NCBI GenBank assembly: GCA_935421135.1
Contig: OW285193.1
Location: forward strand, 5,574,496 to 5,638,495
Direction of reading: 5' to 3'
Origin: Bugulina stolonifera
Taxonomy: Eukaryota; Bryozoa; Gymnolaemata; Cheilostomatida; Bugulidae
DNA: 64,000 nucleotides
Shown: positions 1 to 11,173 of the stretch, in pieces
Layout of the letters: each line of letters begins with the position of its first letter
Position numbering within the stretch: position 1 is the first letter of the stretch
Notes under the pieces: generated by a model
Databases searched by the model: none
Told to the model about the DNA's origin: nothing
Seen by the model: the letters and a program-made list of their open reading frames with translations, nothing else
Made by a program: the position numbers and the translations under genes

Positions 1-276
1 TCTGCTGTACTAAACTCATGTAGCTACTCTACTCTGAAGTAACTACGCTACACTCTCTCACTCTCCCTCCCACACACTCCCACTCTACTCTCACGCAGCT
101 ACATTGCACTGACATGACTGCGCTACTATACTCTTTATTTACTCTCAAGTAGCCATGCTACACTCGTGTGGCTATGCTACAAGTACTCTCTAAACCCACG
201 TGGTCACGTTGCATTCACGTACGTGACTACACTACTCTCACGTAGGGTAGTCAAGGACTAGTGAGTCACTAAGTCC
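1..276. repeat. CT/CA-rich simple repeat tract
   Basis: Degenerate short repeats built from words such as gctacac, actctcac and ctcactct, with no open frame. The same vocabulary resumes at about 4690 on the far side of the 4.4 kb element, so this looks like one tract split by an insertion. Confidence 0.6.
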
Positions 277-3200
277 TTAAAGGATCCCTCTCACTAATTA
301 CCCTGCTCAGCAAATCTAGTTTTGTGTCAAAATGAAGGCAGCAGCAAAGTCATGTGTTTCAGAGTTGTGCTCTCAACATATTTCTCCTTCCCATGATGCA
401 TCGCGCGATGCGCTAAAGTGCTGCCCTAGGACGAATTTTTGATCAAGACACCCTAAACGGCACTTTTTTAAGATAAGTTGTATAGAGAGAGGTTTAGTTT
501 TTTGCAAATATTTTCAAAAGTAGCCTGAAATATGCAAAAATAATCCATGGGCATATACTACTTGCAACCATGCACCCTTCAATTGATATTACACTCTCGA
601 AAGAAGTTTTATTTTTATAGCTGCCATTGTTTATTCGAAACTATGGATTATCATACTAATATCAAATTTTATAAACAAACCAAAGTCACATGACCATGCT
701 AGCAGTCTGCACGTGGTATTTTGTTTACAATACAATTGATCACAGAGTTATTGCAAGTACCAAGATACTGTACTATCTATCTCCGTTCATGTCTATGGGT
801 TGAGTTGAAAATTCATAGTACACAGAAACGCTTAGAATGGCATTCGAAAGCTGGATTTTCATTTCATAAATTTCATTTTCTGAAAAAACATGAGCTTAGT
901 TTATGGCCAGATTGTCAGCTATCACAACTCAGCATGGTAAGCATTTAATATATGTACTCATTTTTATTTATTTTGTTTAAAAAACAAACAAATGACTAAG
1001 TTTGAAATTAAATATTAAATAAATGATTAATAAAATTGGATAACCTTTAACACAAAAAGTAAGTCATATGATTATTATATTTCATATTATTATTATAACA
1101 TTAGTTGGGCTATATGATGTGATATAATTATAATAATCTAAGTGATTCTGATTTTAACATATTTATATTACAATACTGTGAAACTAAATTTTAATATTGA
1201 ATATAATATTCAATTGAGTTTTGACAATGAACTTTACAAAAATGTGAAGTTATTGTATTGTAATTGTTGTATTAAATCATTAAATTTAAAATAAGTCTTT
1301 ACATCTACAATATGCATATTCAAATACAATTCACAATACACATATTCTGTGAAAATATAGTTAGTTGATTCATTTAGCCAAGCAAAATTTGAATGTAAAT
1401 ACAAACAATAATTCCATCATAAATTTATTTCTAAAATAATCAATTGACTGATCTGGTCTATTCAAGATATTTGAATTACTGTATTTAGTTTATTCACTTT
1501 TTTAACCTTGTAACAATATAGCAATAAAACCTTCTTCTTGAATTTAATTTATGCACAAACTTATAAACTCATTGAGGTAGATTTCATCAGTCTATTCTTG
1601 CAAAATGTGAAATACACAATCATGCTTTAGCTAACAAAACCGACAACCTGTGCGATTTAGGAGGTTTTAATTCCGAAGAAGGTCTTCCTTCTGTACCATA
1701 TCGAACTATAATGATATCCAGCTCTAGGAGCCGTGGAGGCCCCTCGACTAGCTCTGCTATTGGGCAGCCATGTTAAAGAATTGTGTTTGGCGCCATAAAT
1801 ATTATATTGCTATCATTATTTTTTAGCACAGTGAGATTCCAAAGCTGTATGAAAGAAGGGGAACCTAGCTAGACCAATTCCAAGCTACCAGACACTGGCG
1901 TGGAAATTCAAACTATTCTACAGCTTGCACTATATCATCTTTATCTTCAGTGTTGGAAAAAGCATAGGTAAGTGTTGTAGCAGTAATATGTTATGTACAT
2001 CAACTTGGTTATCAGTACTAGTACTCCGGCATCAGCTATTCAACAGGGTGGGAAATTCTGTTGTGGGAGTTGAACCCAACCATTGATGTTTTTTCTTCGG
2101 AATAGCAATATAATTTTGGTGAGGGTCACAACCATTTTTCTTAATAAAATGCTCTTCGTTTTGAATTGTAGATAATACATATTGGATTGCAAAAGAAGTG
2201 TTCTAAATGTACATTTCACCCGTACTCCAAGAGGTTTCCTCATCAAGTAACTATATAAAAGGTGAAGCGTTATAGTGCCTCAGCATTCAAGGTGGACGAT
2301 TACGATTGAAAACAAACTTCTGCTGGCGCCCTACATGGACTGTGTATCTCATTATGACTTCTGCCCACAATGTATATTATACATACACTGTTCATGTTCC
2401 ATACTTTACACATGTATTTTACCCTGGTTTCCGCTGTTTTCATTGTTGTATTTTGTTATAAACAGATAACGTAAATCAACAATAAATGTTTCAAGATATT
2501 GAAGTTGAATAGTCATTTGATGTTCTCATATTTTAATAATTAAGAATGACGATTACATTTTCAGAGAGTACGACAGACCAAACAGCAAGAATCATTTCAA
2601 GCATTTTTGTTTAAATTCACATGCATCATAGTCCGGCGGATTTATACATGTACACGTGATTCCATGGCTATTGATTTTAGTCTCCAGCACTTTGCCAAAA
2701 GTATACTAACAGGCTTAAATCAATCTTGCAATCATAGCTCAGTGACATAAAACGTAGAGGGCAATAAAATTTTTCTAGAGTTTGTATTGGTAGATAATCA
2801 GTAAATTAATGTTCATAACAACAGCACTTACATGTATTTACAAATGGAAAATTGCGGTTTCATCTAGTAAAATAAACCCTCCCTAAAGACTGGGAAAGAT
2901 AAGAAAAATAGCACAAAATACATGTCAAATCGAATACAATAGTCTATAAAGTATAAATTTTGAGCCGCGTGTATTTTCAATTGACTATGACTGCAAACAC
3001 ATAAAAATGTTTAACATACAATAAATGAGTAATCTTGGAATTCAAAATAATGACATCTTGGAACAAGTTAACTTTACTCGGCTAATTGCAAATAACCATG
3101 AGTGCATAATATTAGTTCTTGTTAACATTAAAGCTTGTGGATTACGATCACTTGAAACGTGGTAGTAACAATCAAATTAATAAATAACTGCACAATATAG

Positions 3201-4686
3201 ACAAAATCAAACTAGAATTGGCTATCAAAGACATCAAATACAACACGTACTGTACTCATAGAAATTTTATTTGCTGAAAGATCATACATGAAGTATCAGG
3301 CCAACTACTAATACATATATAAATGAAAAAAATTCCAATTGTGTCAGAATATTAATATTTGAAGGTACCAGTCAATACTTTACAAACCTCACGATTGATT
3401 TAGCTGCTCAAATTGTTGGTAAGTACGTCAGTTCAAGCGTGTTGCTTGGTAGATGTTTCTACAACATTATGTGAACATGTGATCATACTCTTGGATCACC
3501 TAAAAGTATATTAACGTCAACAGATGGTACTTAAAATCAGCCCACACTAAGCAACAGAATATAACTGCTAGGTACAATGTACTAGATTGAAAATGATGAA
3601 TACAAATCAAACCGACGCTGATTTTGCTAGGCTACATTCCAAAAACCACAGTACAGGAAAGTAATATGTACATGCAGCAGTGTTTACAGTGAAAACTTTG
3701 CTGAATCTTGAAAGTGTATGATGCACTTACCTTATGCATACCTATGTAAAACGAGTCAACTTAGTGTCCAAGGTACAACACTCGTCACTCAAGTATGGCT
3801 TTAAAAGGTTGCGATTGATGGGACTTCACATTCCTGGGCCATAGTCTTGACAAACTACTAAAAAGAAGCATTCATTACACACATTTTAGTCATCATAGTA
3901 TTATTATTACAATAGAGAAAGAAAATGAGTTGAATATAGTGCCATCAAAAGTTTATTTTACTTACGGCTGCAATCAAATGATGCAATTATTTTGAAATTC
4001 AATAAATTTAATTTTTGATCAGTTACTGCATATAGGCCTACATATATGTAGACTGCAACAATCCTAGTTAATAAAGTTAATATTATAATCCCAATATTTT
4101 ATTTCCAATTTGCGTTTTATCAATTTTAGTAGAGTTTAAAATAGTAAAGTACATGTAATATGATATTATATGAATGATGTATAATATAATTAGCCATAAG
4201 TAACTAGCATGTTATTTTAACAAATCACTTATGTATCAATGTGAGCAAGGGGTAAATAACAATAATCATCAGTGCTATATTCACATGTATAAATATTTTT
4301 TAATATTAATAATTACACTGTGACATAGATAGATCATAGTTAGTACATAAAAATTAAAAATTAAATTAAAATCAAAAAGAAAACAAAGTTACTTTCAATG
4401 ATTTAATTGCAATTTTTCTTATGCTTGCCATATACCTTGTATCGTATCATTTCTCGATAGCATTTTCATCTTGCAACAATAATTTCATTTTGGCAAAAGC
4501 AAAATACTATATTCTATTCTGTCCACAGTCAACTGATTCCCATCGATCACCCGATGGATTTTCCCACACGTGTACATTTAGTTAGCCAATTATAATACAG
4601 TGCAAGTAACCAATCATGACGTTTGCTCTAGCGAGCACGTGGGTGTCTCAAAGTGTAAACAAAAATGGTGAGAGGGAGTCCTTTAA
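277..4686. mobile_element. 4.4 kb TTAA-flanked non-autonomous element (piggyBac-like, tentative)
   Basis: Both ends carry TTAA (277-280 and 4683-4686). Immediately inside are short inverted repeats, AGGATCCCTCTCAC at 281-294 and, on the opposite strand, AGGACTCCCTCTCAC at 4668-4682, differing by one inserted base. TTAA target duplication with short terminal inverted repeats is the hallmark of piggyBac-type transposons. The interior is AT-rich and I see no transposase-like frame, so the copy is non-autonomous or decayed. The element interrupts a simple-repeat tract present on both sides. The short repeat means the boundaries could still be coincidental. Confidence 0.5.
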
Positions 4687-4695
4687 GGCTATACT

Positions 4696-4810
4696 ATGCT
4701 ACACACTCACAGTTACTCTTCCTTGAGTGACTGCTACACATTCATAGTCACTCTTGCTTGAGTGACTGCTACACACTCACAGTCACTCTTCCTTGAGTGA
4801 CTGCTACACT
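4696..4810. repeat. 35-bp tandem repeat, three copies
   Basis: Units start at about 4696, 4731, 4766 and (partial) 4801, with core ctgctacacactcacag followed by tcactcttccttgagtga. Copies differ by a few substitutions. Continues the simple-repeat tract seen at 1-276. Confidence 0.8.
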
Positions 4811-6212
4811 TCCCCTGACGGGTGCTCTCGATTACCCAAGTTGTGACCAGTAATAACTTTTAGTTAACAATAATAATAAAAAATTATCTTGCCAACTGCG
4901 CCATGTTAAATAGTTAGGTTCATAATCGTAATCAGCAGGTCTTCACTCACCGAAGTTCAAGAAGATAAGGGTGCAGTTCTTTATCCAAGCTTTCTCAGCT
5001 TCCAACCGGAAATCACCTTATATTCTTAGCCAATCGGTAATATAGTATAGTCTCTCCCGAGACACGTAGAATAGCTGTAATGACTATAAAACAACATGTA
5101 CCTAAACTGTATTAAGAATTAAATTACTGGTGTAGTGGTATTTGATAAATACATGTAGTTTTGTCTCTTTTAATGAAAGTTAATTATCATCATTATGATT
5201 TTGCAGGTATTTACTAACATTGAACTCGCTGAATTCTCATCATTTCTGTACTCTGCCCTCAGGCAGGCCCCTCTATTATTCATTCTCATGATGCAGCTTA
5301 ACTGTTGATCTGAATAAAAGCATTATGTGAAGAAAGAGGCGCTTCTCGGTACAGATACATGTATTAGTATTAATAATTATTAAAACCAAAAAGTAATCTC
5401 ATCTCAAATGTAAAATTATTGTAAAAAAAACAAAATCAGTGAAAAGCCACAAGAGTGCTCATTTTAGCATGAAAGGCCTCATTGGCAAACTTGATGAAGC
5501 CACAGATTTATTCCAGCAGCTCGCAGTAACCAAGTCTTGATTTATATACATGTAATATTATATTATCAGCAATGAGATCAAAACAATTAAACAATCTGGT
5601 AAACCTGACCTAATTTCAAACTTAGTCAATTCCAATGTGACCTTGCTCATCAAACTTGGTATACATAAAGTAATGCAGACAACCCAACTCTCATGACTGC
5701 CTTTTCAACCGATAGGATAACTCCACAGGTGCTTGTTAAGTGCCCACTATATTAGTCTAGCACCATGGTTTGACTAAGAAGTACAGAGTATTATGGGCAA
5801 GCAAAAATAAGCAGAAAAGGAACTCTAAACCTTTCATCTTCATGATCCTGATATTTTATTATCCCGAAAATAATATGCTACTCTTTTCTATAACTTACAG
5901 TGTAGTATGCAATCCAATGCAATGTTGTTGAAAGTTTGCAAAAATAATATCAACACACTATTATTTTGAGATATGCACGCGTAATTATCACTGTTGGATA
6001 CTATACATGTACTGTACATGTATATACATGCACTGTACATGTACAAAATATACATGTACTGTTAGTCCATGGACATGTATATCTGTACTGAAAAGAATTT
6101 TCTCGAAACACGTATTGTTTGCTTGTTTTGTAATAATGCTCTTCTCCTCATCGTCAGCGAACTGGTTGTTTATTTTCTTCTGACAATTTAATGTTATTGT
6201 TGAAAATTATAG
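4811..6212. other. Noncoding stretch, nothing recognised
   Basis: AT-rich with no convincing exon. It should hold the upstream exons of the sulfotransferase-like gene if that gene is complete, but I found no 5'-PAPS-binding motif. Positions 5996-6070 are rich in TACATGTA-type words. Confidence 0.5.
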
Positions 6213-7413
6213 TTCATACATGAAGCAACTGACTCAAATTGAAAGACTAGAATACACAAGAAATGAGAATAACTGGGATTCCAGAGAGTTTATATATACA
6301 ACTGTGAGGAACCCATGGACAAGACTAACCAGTGCGTACAATGAGAAAGTCGTGTATTCCAGCCAATTCCTCAACAGATGTAGCTCCAGAAACAACATTT
6401 TCAGCCATTTCATGTAGGTTTACTTCCAGTTTCATCAAGGAAGGCTGCATTAAACATTAAATTCTTGTGCACCTGTAACTAGCAATATTCTGAAGTCAAG
6501 TAAAGATTGGGCGATATTATCCATGTATAATTACTGTACTCTTTGATTAGGGAGACAAGGCAAGGAAAAATATCATTCAAGGATTTCTTGATCTATTGTG
6601 TGATTGGACAATACGAATCCGGAGGTTATGAAAATATGGACAGTCATTGGGTGCCGCAGTATTACAAAGCGTCTTTCTGCCATTTAAGCTACAGCTTCAT
6701 CGGTAGGTTCCCTATATTTAATGAATGGTCACCTTTGATAGTGACATCAAACAACAGTTACCAGGTGCACGGGCTGCATACCCATGCTACTAGCTGGGTA
6801 TTATTATGTTAGTTTTCATTAATTGCTATATAAATAAATTTAATACAAAAATAACAAATCAAGAGATTGGTTAGTGTCAACATTAAACAAAAATTATAAT
6901 TAATTTCAGATTATGGAATCACAACTCGACTTTGTAACACAGTTGTGGATCTGAAATTACTTGTGTATGCATCTTATATAGAGTGAAATAAATATATTAG
7001 AGTGAAATATGTTATTACTGTGCATGACCATATTAATACTTTGTTGAAATTCTACCCTTTGCATCTTTTTATACTACAGCATGTTCCTATTTATACTACA
7101 AATTGTATTACATATGTGTACATTAAATTAATAAATGTTACTAATATATTATTACATCTGTATTTTTTCTGCAGCTAAAGTAGAGTCAATGGATGAAGAC
7201 ATCAAAGTAATTCTCCATCAACTCAAAGCAACAAATGTCGCTGATGTGCTCAAGGAAGCCTTTAAACACAGACGACGTCATGAGAAGTTGAATATTACAG
7301 TCAACACCTACATAGACAATTGGAAATCAGTTAATCAATCTATTATTGACCAGTTAAGACGGTTATATAGAACTGATATAGAGATGTTTGGATATCCATT
7401 GAATCCTTATTAG
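6213..7413 (+). CDS. Carbohydrate sulfotransferase-like gene, last three exons
   Basis: Three exons join in frame: 6213-6413, 6551-6702 and 7175-7413 (stop TAG at 7411-7413), with tatag/gtaggt, attag/gtaggt and gcag junctions. Together they encode about 197 residues. The first has TTVRNPWTRLTSAYNEKV, the 3'-phosphate (PAPS) binding signature RNPxxRxxSAY of the Sulfotransfer_2 family (chondroitin/dermatan and HNK-1 type, Golgi type II membrane enzymes). The second holds SHWVPQYY followed by a Cys and SYSFI, matching the family's HWxPQ and YDFIG segments. The third is the acidic-helix C-terminus (VESMDEDI...). The N-terminal part with signal anchor and 5'-phosphosulfate loop is missing; no such exon is visible in 1-6212. 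It is either far upstream or the gene is truncated. The ATG at 6220 is internal, not a start. Confidence 0.75.
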
Positions 7414-8724
7414 ATGGAGATGTAGATGAAATAAGCACAGCAGAAGAATTCTGTGTTCCAGGGCTGTAGCTGCAACAGCATTCTAGAGTTTAGATTCGCA
7501 TGCTAGATCAAAGTTTTTTGTAAGCAGGACTTGCTTACAAATTATTTTTATTTTTCAACTAATCTGCAGCATATTGTAGGCATAAAGACAGGGCAGCATG
7601 TAGGCGCAGTAGTTATCATGCACAGGTAATACACATGTAATGGCATAACTAAAACACTTAACATACAAATGTACATATGTTAGACTGATGTGTACTCGGA
7701 GCATTTTGTACCAATATAATATTGTTCTCATCAAACTCTGCAATCAGCAAATCTTATCTTCTAATATTTGAACTAAATTTAAACCAATTTAATTTCTAAA
7801 CAAATTGTTTCTGTAATGCAAAGATTGCATAGATTATTGTATATGAAAGTATTATACGCATGTACATGTAAATATAATAAAGAGCTACTAGAAAGAAAAC
7901 TACCAAATTGGCGCATACAGGGCTCTGTAATTATTAATGCTCAGGCTTAGGTGATAGTGTAAGACTTTATTAAAATCTGGCACGAATGGAATGATAATTA
8001 TATAGGTTGTACAATGTAGTTGCATAGTATGTAAGTACATGTAGATTGTAAATAAGCGATGAGCAGAAAATTAGTCATTTTCCATACTTTTGTAGGGAAT
8101 TATGTTCTCCTAAAGCAGACAATCCCATAAGTTGTTCACTCAATCCCAATTGAGTGAACAACTTGTCAATATTAGTTGTTGATGCATCCCATTACCTTAC
8201 CGGATAACAAGAATTTGCTAGGATCTGATTGAAATACAGCCAGCAGTCATTTGTGTAATGTTAGGAAACTAGCAACTACATGTACATGTATAATCCAGCA
8301 GATAGATTCCTTGCAAAATGAACTATCACATTTTGGTATTGCTATAGAATTATCTCCCCCTTTTTTGTTCTGCAATTCCTGTCTAGATGTTTGTGCAATA
8401 GTCTTTTGCTTGTTTTGCGAACCCTCTTTTTAAGGCGACTTTAGAGATTGGACAACTTACATGTAAAACGAGACTCTATATTATCTGAGTTTTGCTCTAT
8501 ATTTACCTTTTGATTGGATGCAGACGCAGTACAATTTTATATTGAATGTTTTATGACCTAACACTATTGATTGGTGGATTTAAGTCATCCAACAAGTGTA
8601 AGTGTAAGTAGTATAGGCAGTGCTGACCTGCACTGTCTATTTACTACTCTTGTACATGAACGTTGAGCATTTGCGAGTTGTGTCCAATGCTTCTGAGAGG
8701 TTTCGGACTGAAGTTTATGCCAAC
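7414..8724. other. Intergenic, one 16-bp hairpin
   Basis: No exon recognised. A perfect inverted repeat lies at 8129-8144 / 8149-8164 (arm AAGTTGTTCACTCAAT, loop ccca). It has no T-tract and no gene beside it, so I give it no function. Confidence 0.5.
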
Positions 8725-9047
8725 CAGTGTTCGAAGTGGAAAATTTGAGGTGGGTACACGGTACATGCAATGTTACAGATTAGTATTGTATAGCTATCCA
8801 CTTAATCTTATGGTAGCTAAGAAGTAAGTGACTTACTAAAATAAAAAAAGTAGTACTCTGGTAGGAATTGAACTCGAGACTTTATGGATGAGTGTCAAGC
8901 ACTCTACCACTACACCATCAGGTCCACAGCAACTATATGGGGAAAATTAGCTAATAAAATGAGGGTACACGCCTGCTAGTCGTATAACCACTAAAATTGA
9001 GGTGGGTACACACCGTATACTCCCGTATAACCACACTTCGAACACTG
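8725..9047 (-). mobile_element. hAT-like MITE carrying tRNA-like sequence (copy 1)
   Basis: Ends are CAGTGTTCGAAGTG and its reverse complement, flanked by a perfect 8-bp duplication ATGCCAAC (8717-8724 and 9048-9055). CAGTG ends with 8-bp duplications are diagnostic of hAT transposons. Inside, on the minus strand at about 8862-8932, is a tRNA-like segment with an A-box-like tggtgtagtggtagagtg and a B-box-like gagttcaattcc. Length 323 bp, no coding capacity. Confidence 0.85.
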
Positions 9048-9309
9048 ATGCCAACTATTACTAGGAGTCAACGAGGTCAACAGGTTGAACTCTAAACCTA
9101 AACTCTAAACTATTTGTAGGTAATGGGTGTAGCTAGGTTGATACAAGTATATGCTTGTAAAAATCGGTAGAGTCGGTATTGACTAGCAAACTAATCATAG
9201 CATACTCTGTTATGATTTTAGCTTATAAGCTTGCATTGTACAAGTACTTTTCATCACGAATTAATATCAGCACTCAGCAGTTGTGGATTGGGTAAAGAGG
9301 GAGGGTAGG

Positions 9310-9420
9310 GATGTAGCAGAAACCAGTCCCTGACTGGGGTTTGACCCCGGGGCCTCTACGGTACCTAATCGCCTAGCACAGTGAGCAGAACATGCTACCA
9401 CTACACCAGCTCAGCAACGT
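9310..9420 (-). repeat. tRNA-derived SINE-like segment
   Basis: On the minus strand: gctgagctggtgtagtggta (A box) and, about 55 bases on, a B-box-like ggggtcaaaccccag. Related segments lie at 9595-9650, 20385-20460 and 23650-23830. The cloverleaf is not preserved, so it is a tRNA-derived repeat and not a functional tRNA gene. Confidence 0.6.
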
Positions 9421-9513
9421 CAGAAAGGAAGCTTTACTAGTGAGCAGTAGACATGCTCTAAGCGAACTGCACACGAGGCACCCCTCCTGTTATGGCCACC
9501 TTGCGCCTTATAT

Positions 9514-9735
9514 GATGTTAGGGGGTTTGACCAATTTTTTAATATAATGATGTATTTTTAAGCAAGAAAATTATTTTTCACTGTGCCAGGCGATTAGGTG
9601 CCGTAGAGGCCCCGGGTTCAAACTCCAGTCAGGGACTGGTATTTCCATAGATTTGAAACAAGTCTCTGACTGCTCAAAAATAATTTCCTTGCTTAAAAAT
9701 ACATCATTATATTAAAAAATGGCCAAACCCCTTAA
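9514..9735. mobile_element. MITE with TTA duplication and tRNA-like insert (Harbinger-like, tentative)
   Basis: Inverted ends ggggtttgaccaattttt and its near complement (…aaaaaatggccaaacccc), extended by a shared AT-rich arm (taatataatgatgtatttt), with TTA on each side. TTA/TAA duplications suggest PIF/Harbinger. The centre carries a shortened tRNA-like sequence with gggttcaaactcc. Confidence 0.55.
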
Positions 9736-10163
9736 CAAACACAGTGTTGCCCTTTAAAAAGTATTGTTATGACTGTTGGTAGTGAGTCTACTTTGACTTT
9801 AGTTATTACTGTGGACACTTTTCTTTAAGCACTGAATTTAAGTATCTTCTTAGTGCAGGTGCATATTTATCGTAACCAGGCTCTGGTTTTTTGACAGACC
9901 GGCAGGCGATAGCAAAATGCAAGTGTGCCTCAACCCTGGTCTCACCCGCAAATCTGATTGCTGTTAAGGTAAGTATCAAGTTACACTACTAGCCAGATTA
10001 TCTCAGGCAATTTAGATGTATATGGCAATTGTATGACCCCAGCACTGTGCCAGAGTGTTACCCTGGGCCTACCAGGGAACTCACCATTCACATGTCATCT
10101 CCACCCCTTGATAGATTCTGGCTACACCCCTGTTTGCTTAGCTAATCAAATAAATTATTAATC

Positions 10164-10228
10164 TTATCAGCTGATCAAACTACTAGCTTTCATAGCTCTC
10201 ATTGCCATAGATAGATTCATCCTATAAG
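10164..10228 (+). promoter_or_regulatory. SDR-1 promoter motif and noncoding first exon end
   Basis: TTATCAGCTGATCAA at 10164-10178, then a donor (ataag|gtaagt) ending the presumed noncoding exon at 10228. The partner acceptor is tccatag at 11111-11117, so exon 1 of the CDS begins its UTR at 11118. The flanking sequence 9990-10330 aligns with 21550-21900 in front of SDR-2. TSS not determined; inferred from conservation among paralogs. Confidence 0.55.
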
Positions 10229-11173
10229 GTAAGTACTCTTAGCAAACACAGGCTTGAGCTACTTTATTCAACTGATCAAATATTTATTACTATTATAACC
10301 AGTATTGCAGTTAGTAAAACGATTGGGAGGGAAGGTACCTTAATTCAACAGTGCAAATGTTGGAATCCAATACTGTTTACAGTACATAGTAGCTGACATA
10401 TTATTAAGGAGACTTTGTACTGCTACATTATCCATCTTGCATCACCCTATATTTGTCGGTTGCTAGAACATCCATCCTGTAATCTAGCGCTGACTAATAA
10501 TATAATATATGGACCAACCTGCTGTATGTTTTGTGCAGCTGGGTAGCGAAGGTGCAACTGTAACTTCATGCATGTAATTGTGTATCAGAGTACTGGGTAC
10601 TAATCTAGCCTTCAGTTCCTAAGTAGTGTATGGACAGATTGTCACAAGGTAGATACCGACACTAGTGAAGAGAACAGGTAGCAGTGTACACGACTAGTTT
10701 ACTTGTGCAGGCGGCATATCGGAGTCACGTCTTGTGGCATCCTGTAATGTCCGTCACTAACCTTTGATAGTCGTAGCCATGAATTACAAGTGTATCTAGT
10801 CTAATAACGAAGTATAACACTACTTACAAACTGCCTTGGCTAGCATAGATATACATGTAGCAGCTAGCTAAAAGATAAGCAACTGAACGCATGTGCATAT
10901 GTACTGTAGGTACTCCATCAGCTTGTCTTCTAACTGTTCTATTTTTGTAAAGTAATGTAATGTTTGCTAGACTAAACACGCACACTGATGTGCATCGTAT
11001 ACATTTACATGCGTGTACATGTGTTATGTGAATGTATGTACATGTATAAGTCGGTATGGTAACTATACAAATATACCTGTGTTGCAGAATATATAATTAT
11101 GCATTCTGTCTCCATAGGATAACTACCTAATAACTCCAAGGTATATCTCCATCCCATCATCTACGACGTGAAA

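Noticed and set aside
8862..8932. Possible true tRNA gene (minus strand)
   Set aside because: A and B boxes are recognisable, but the acceptor stem does not pair and the unit recurs inside a transposon family.
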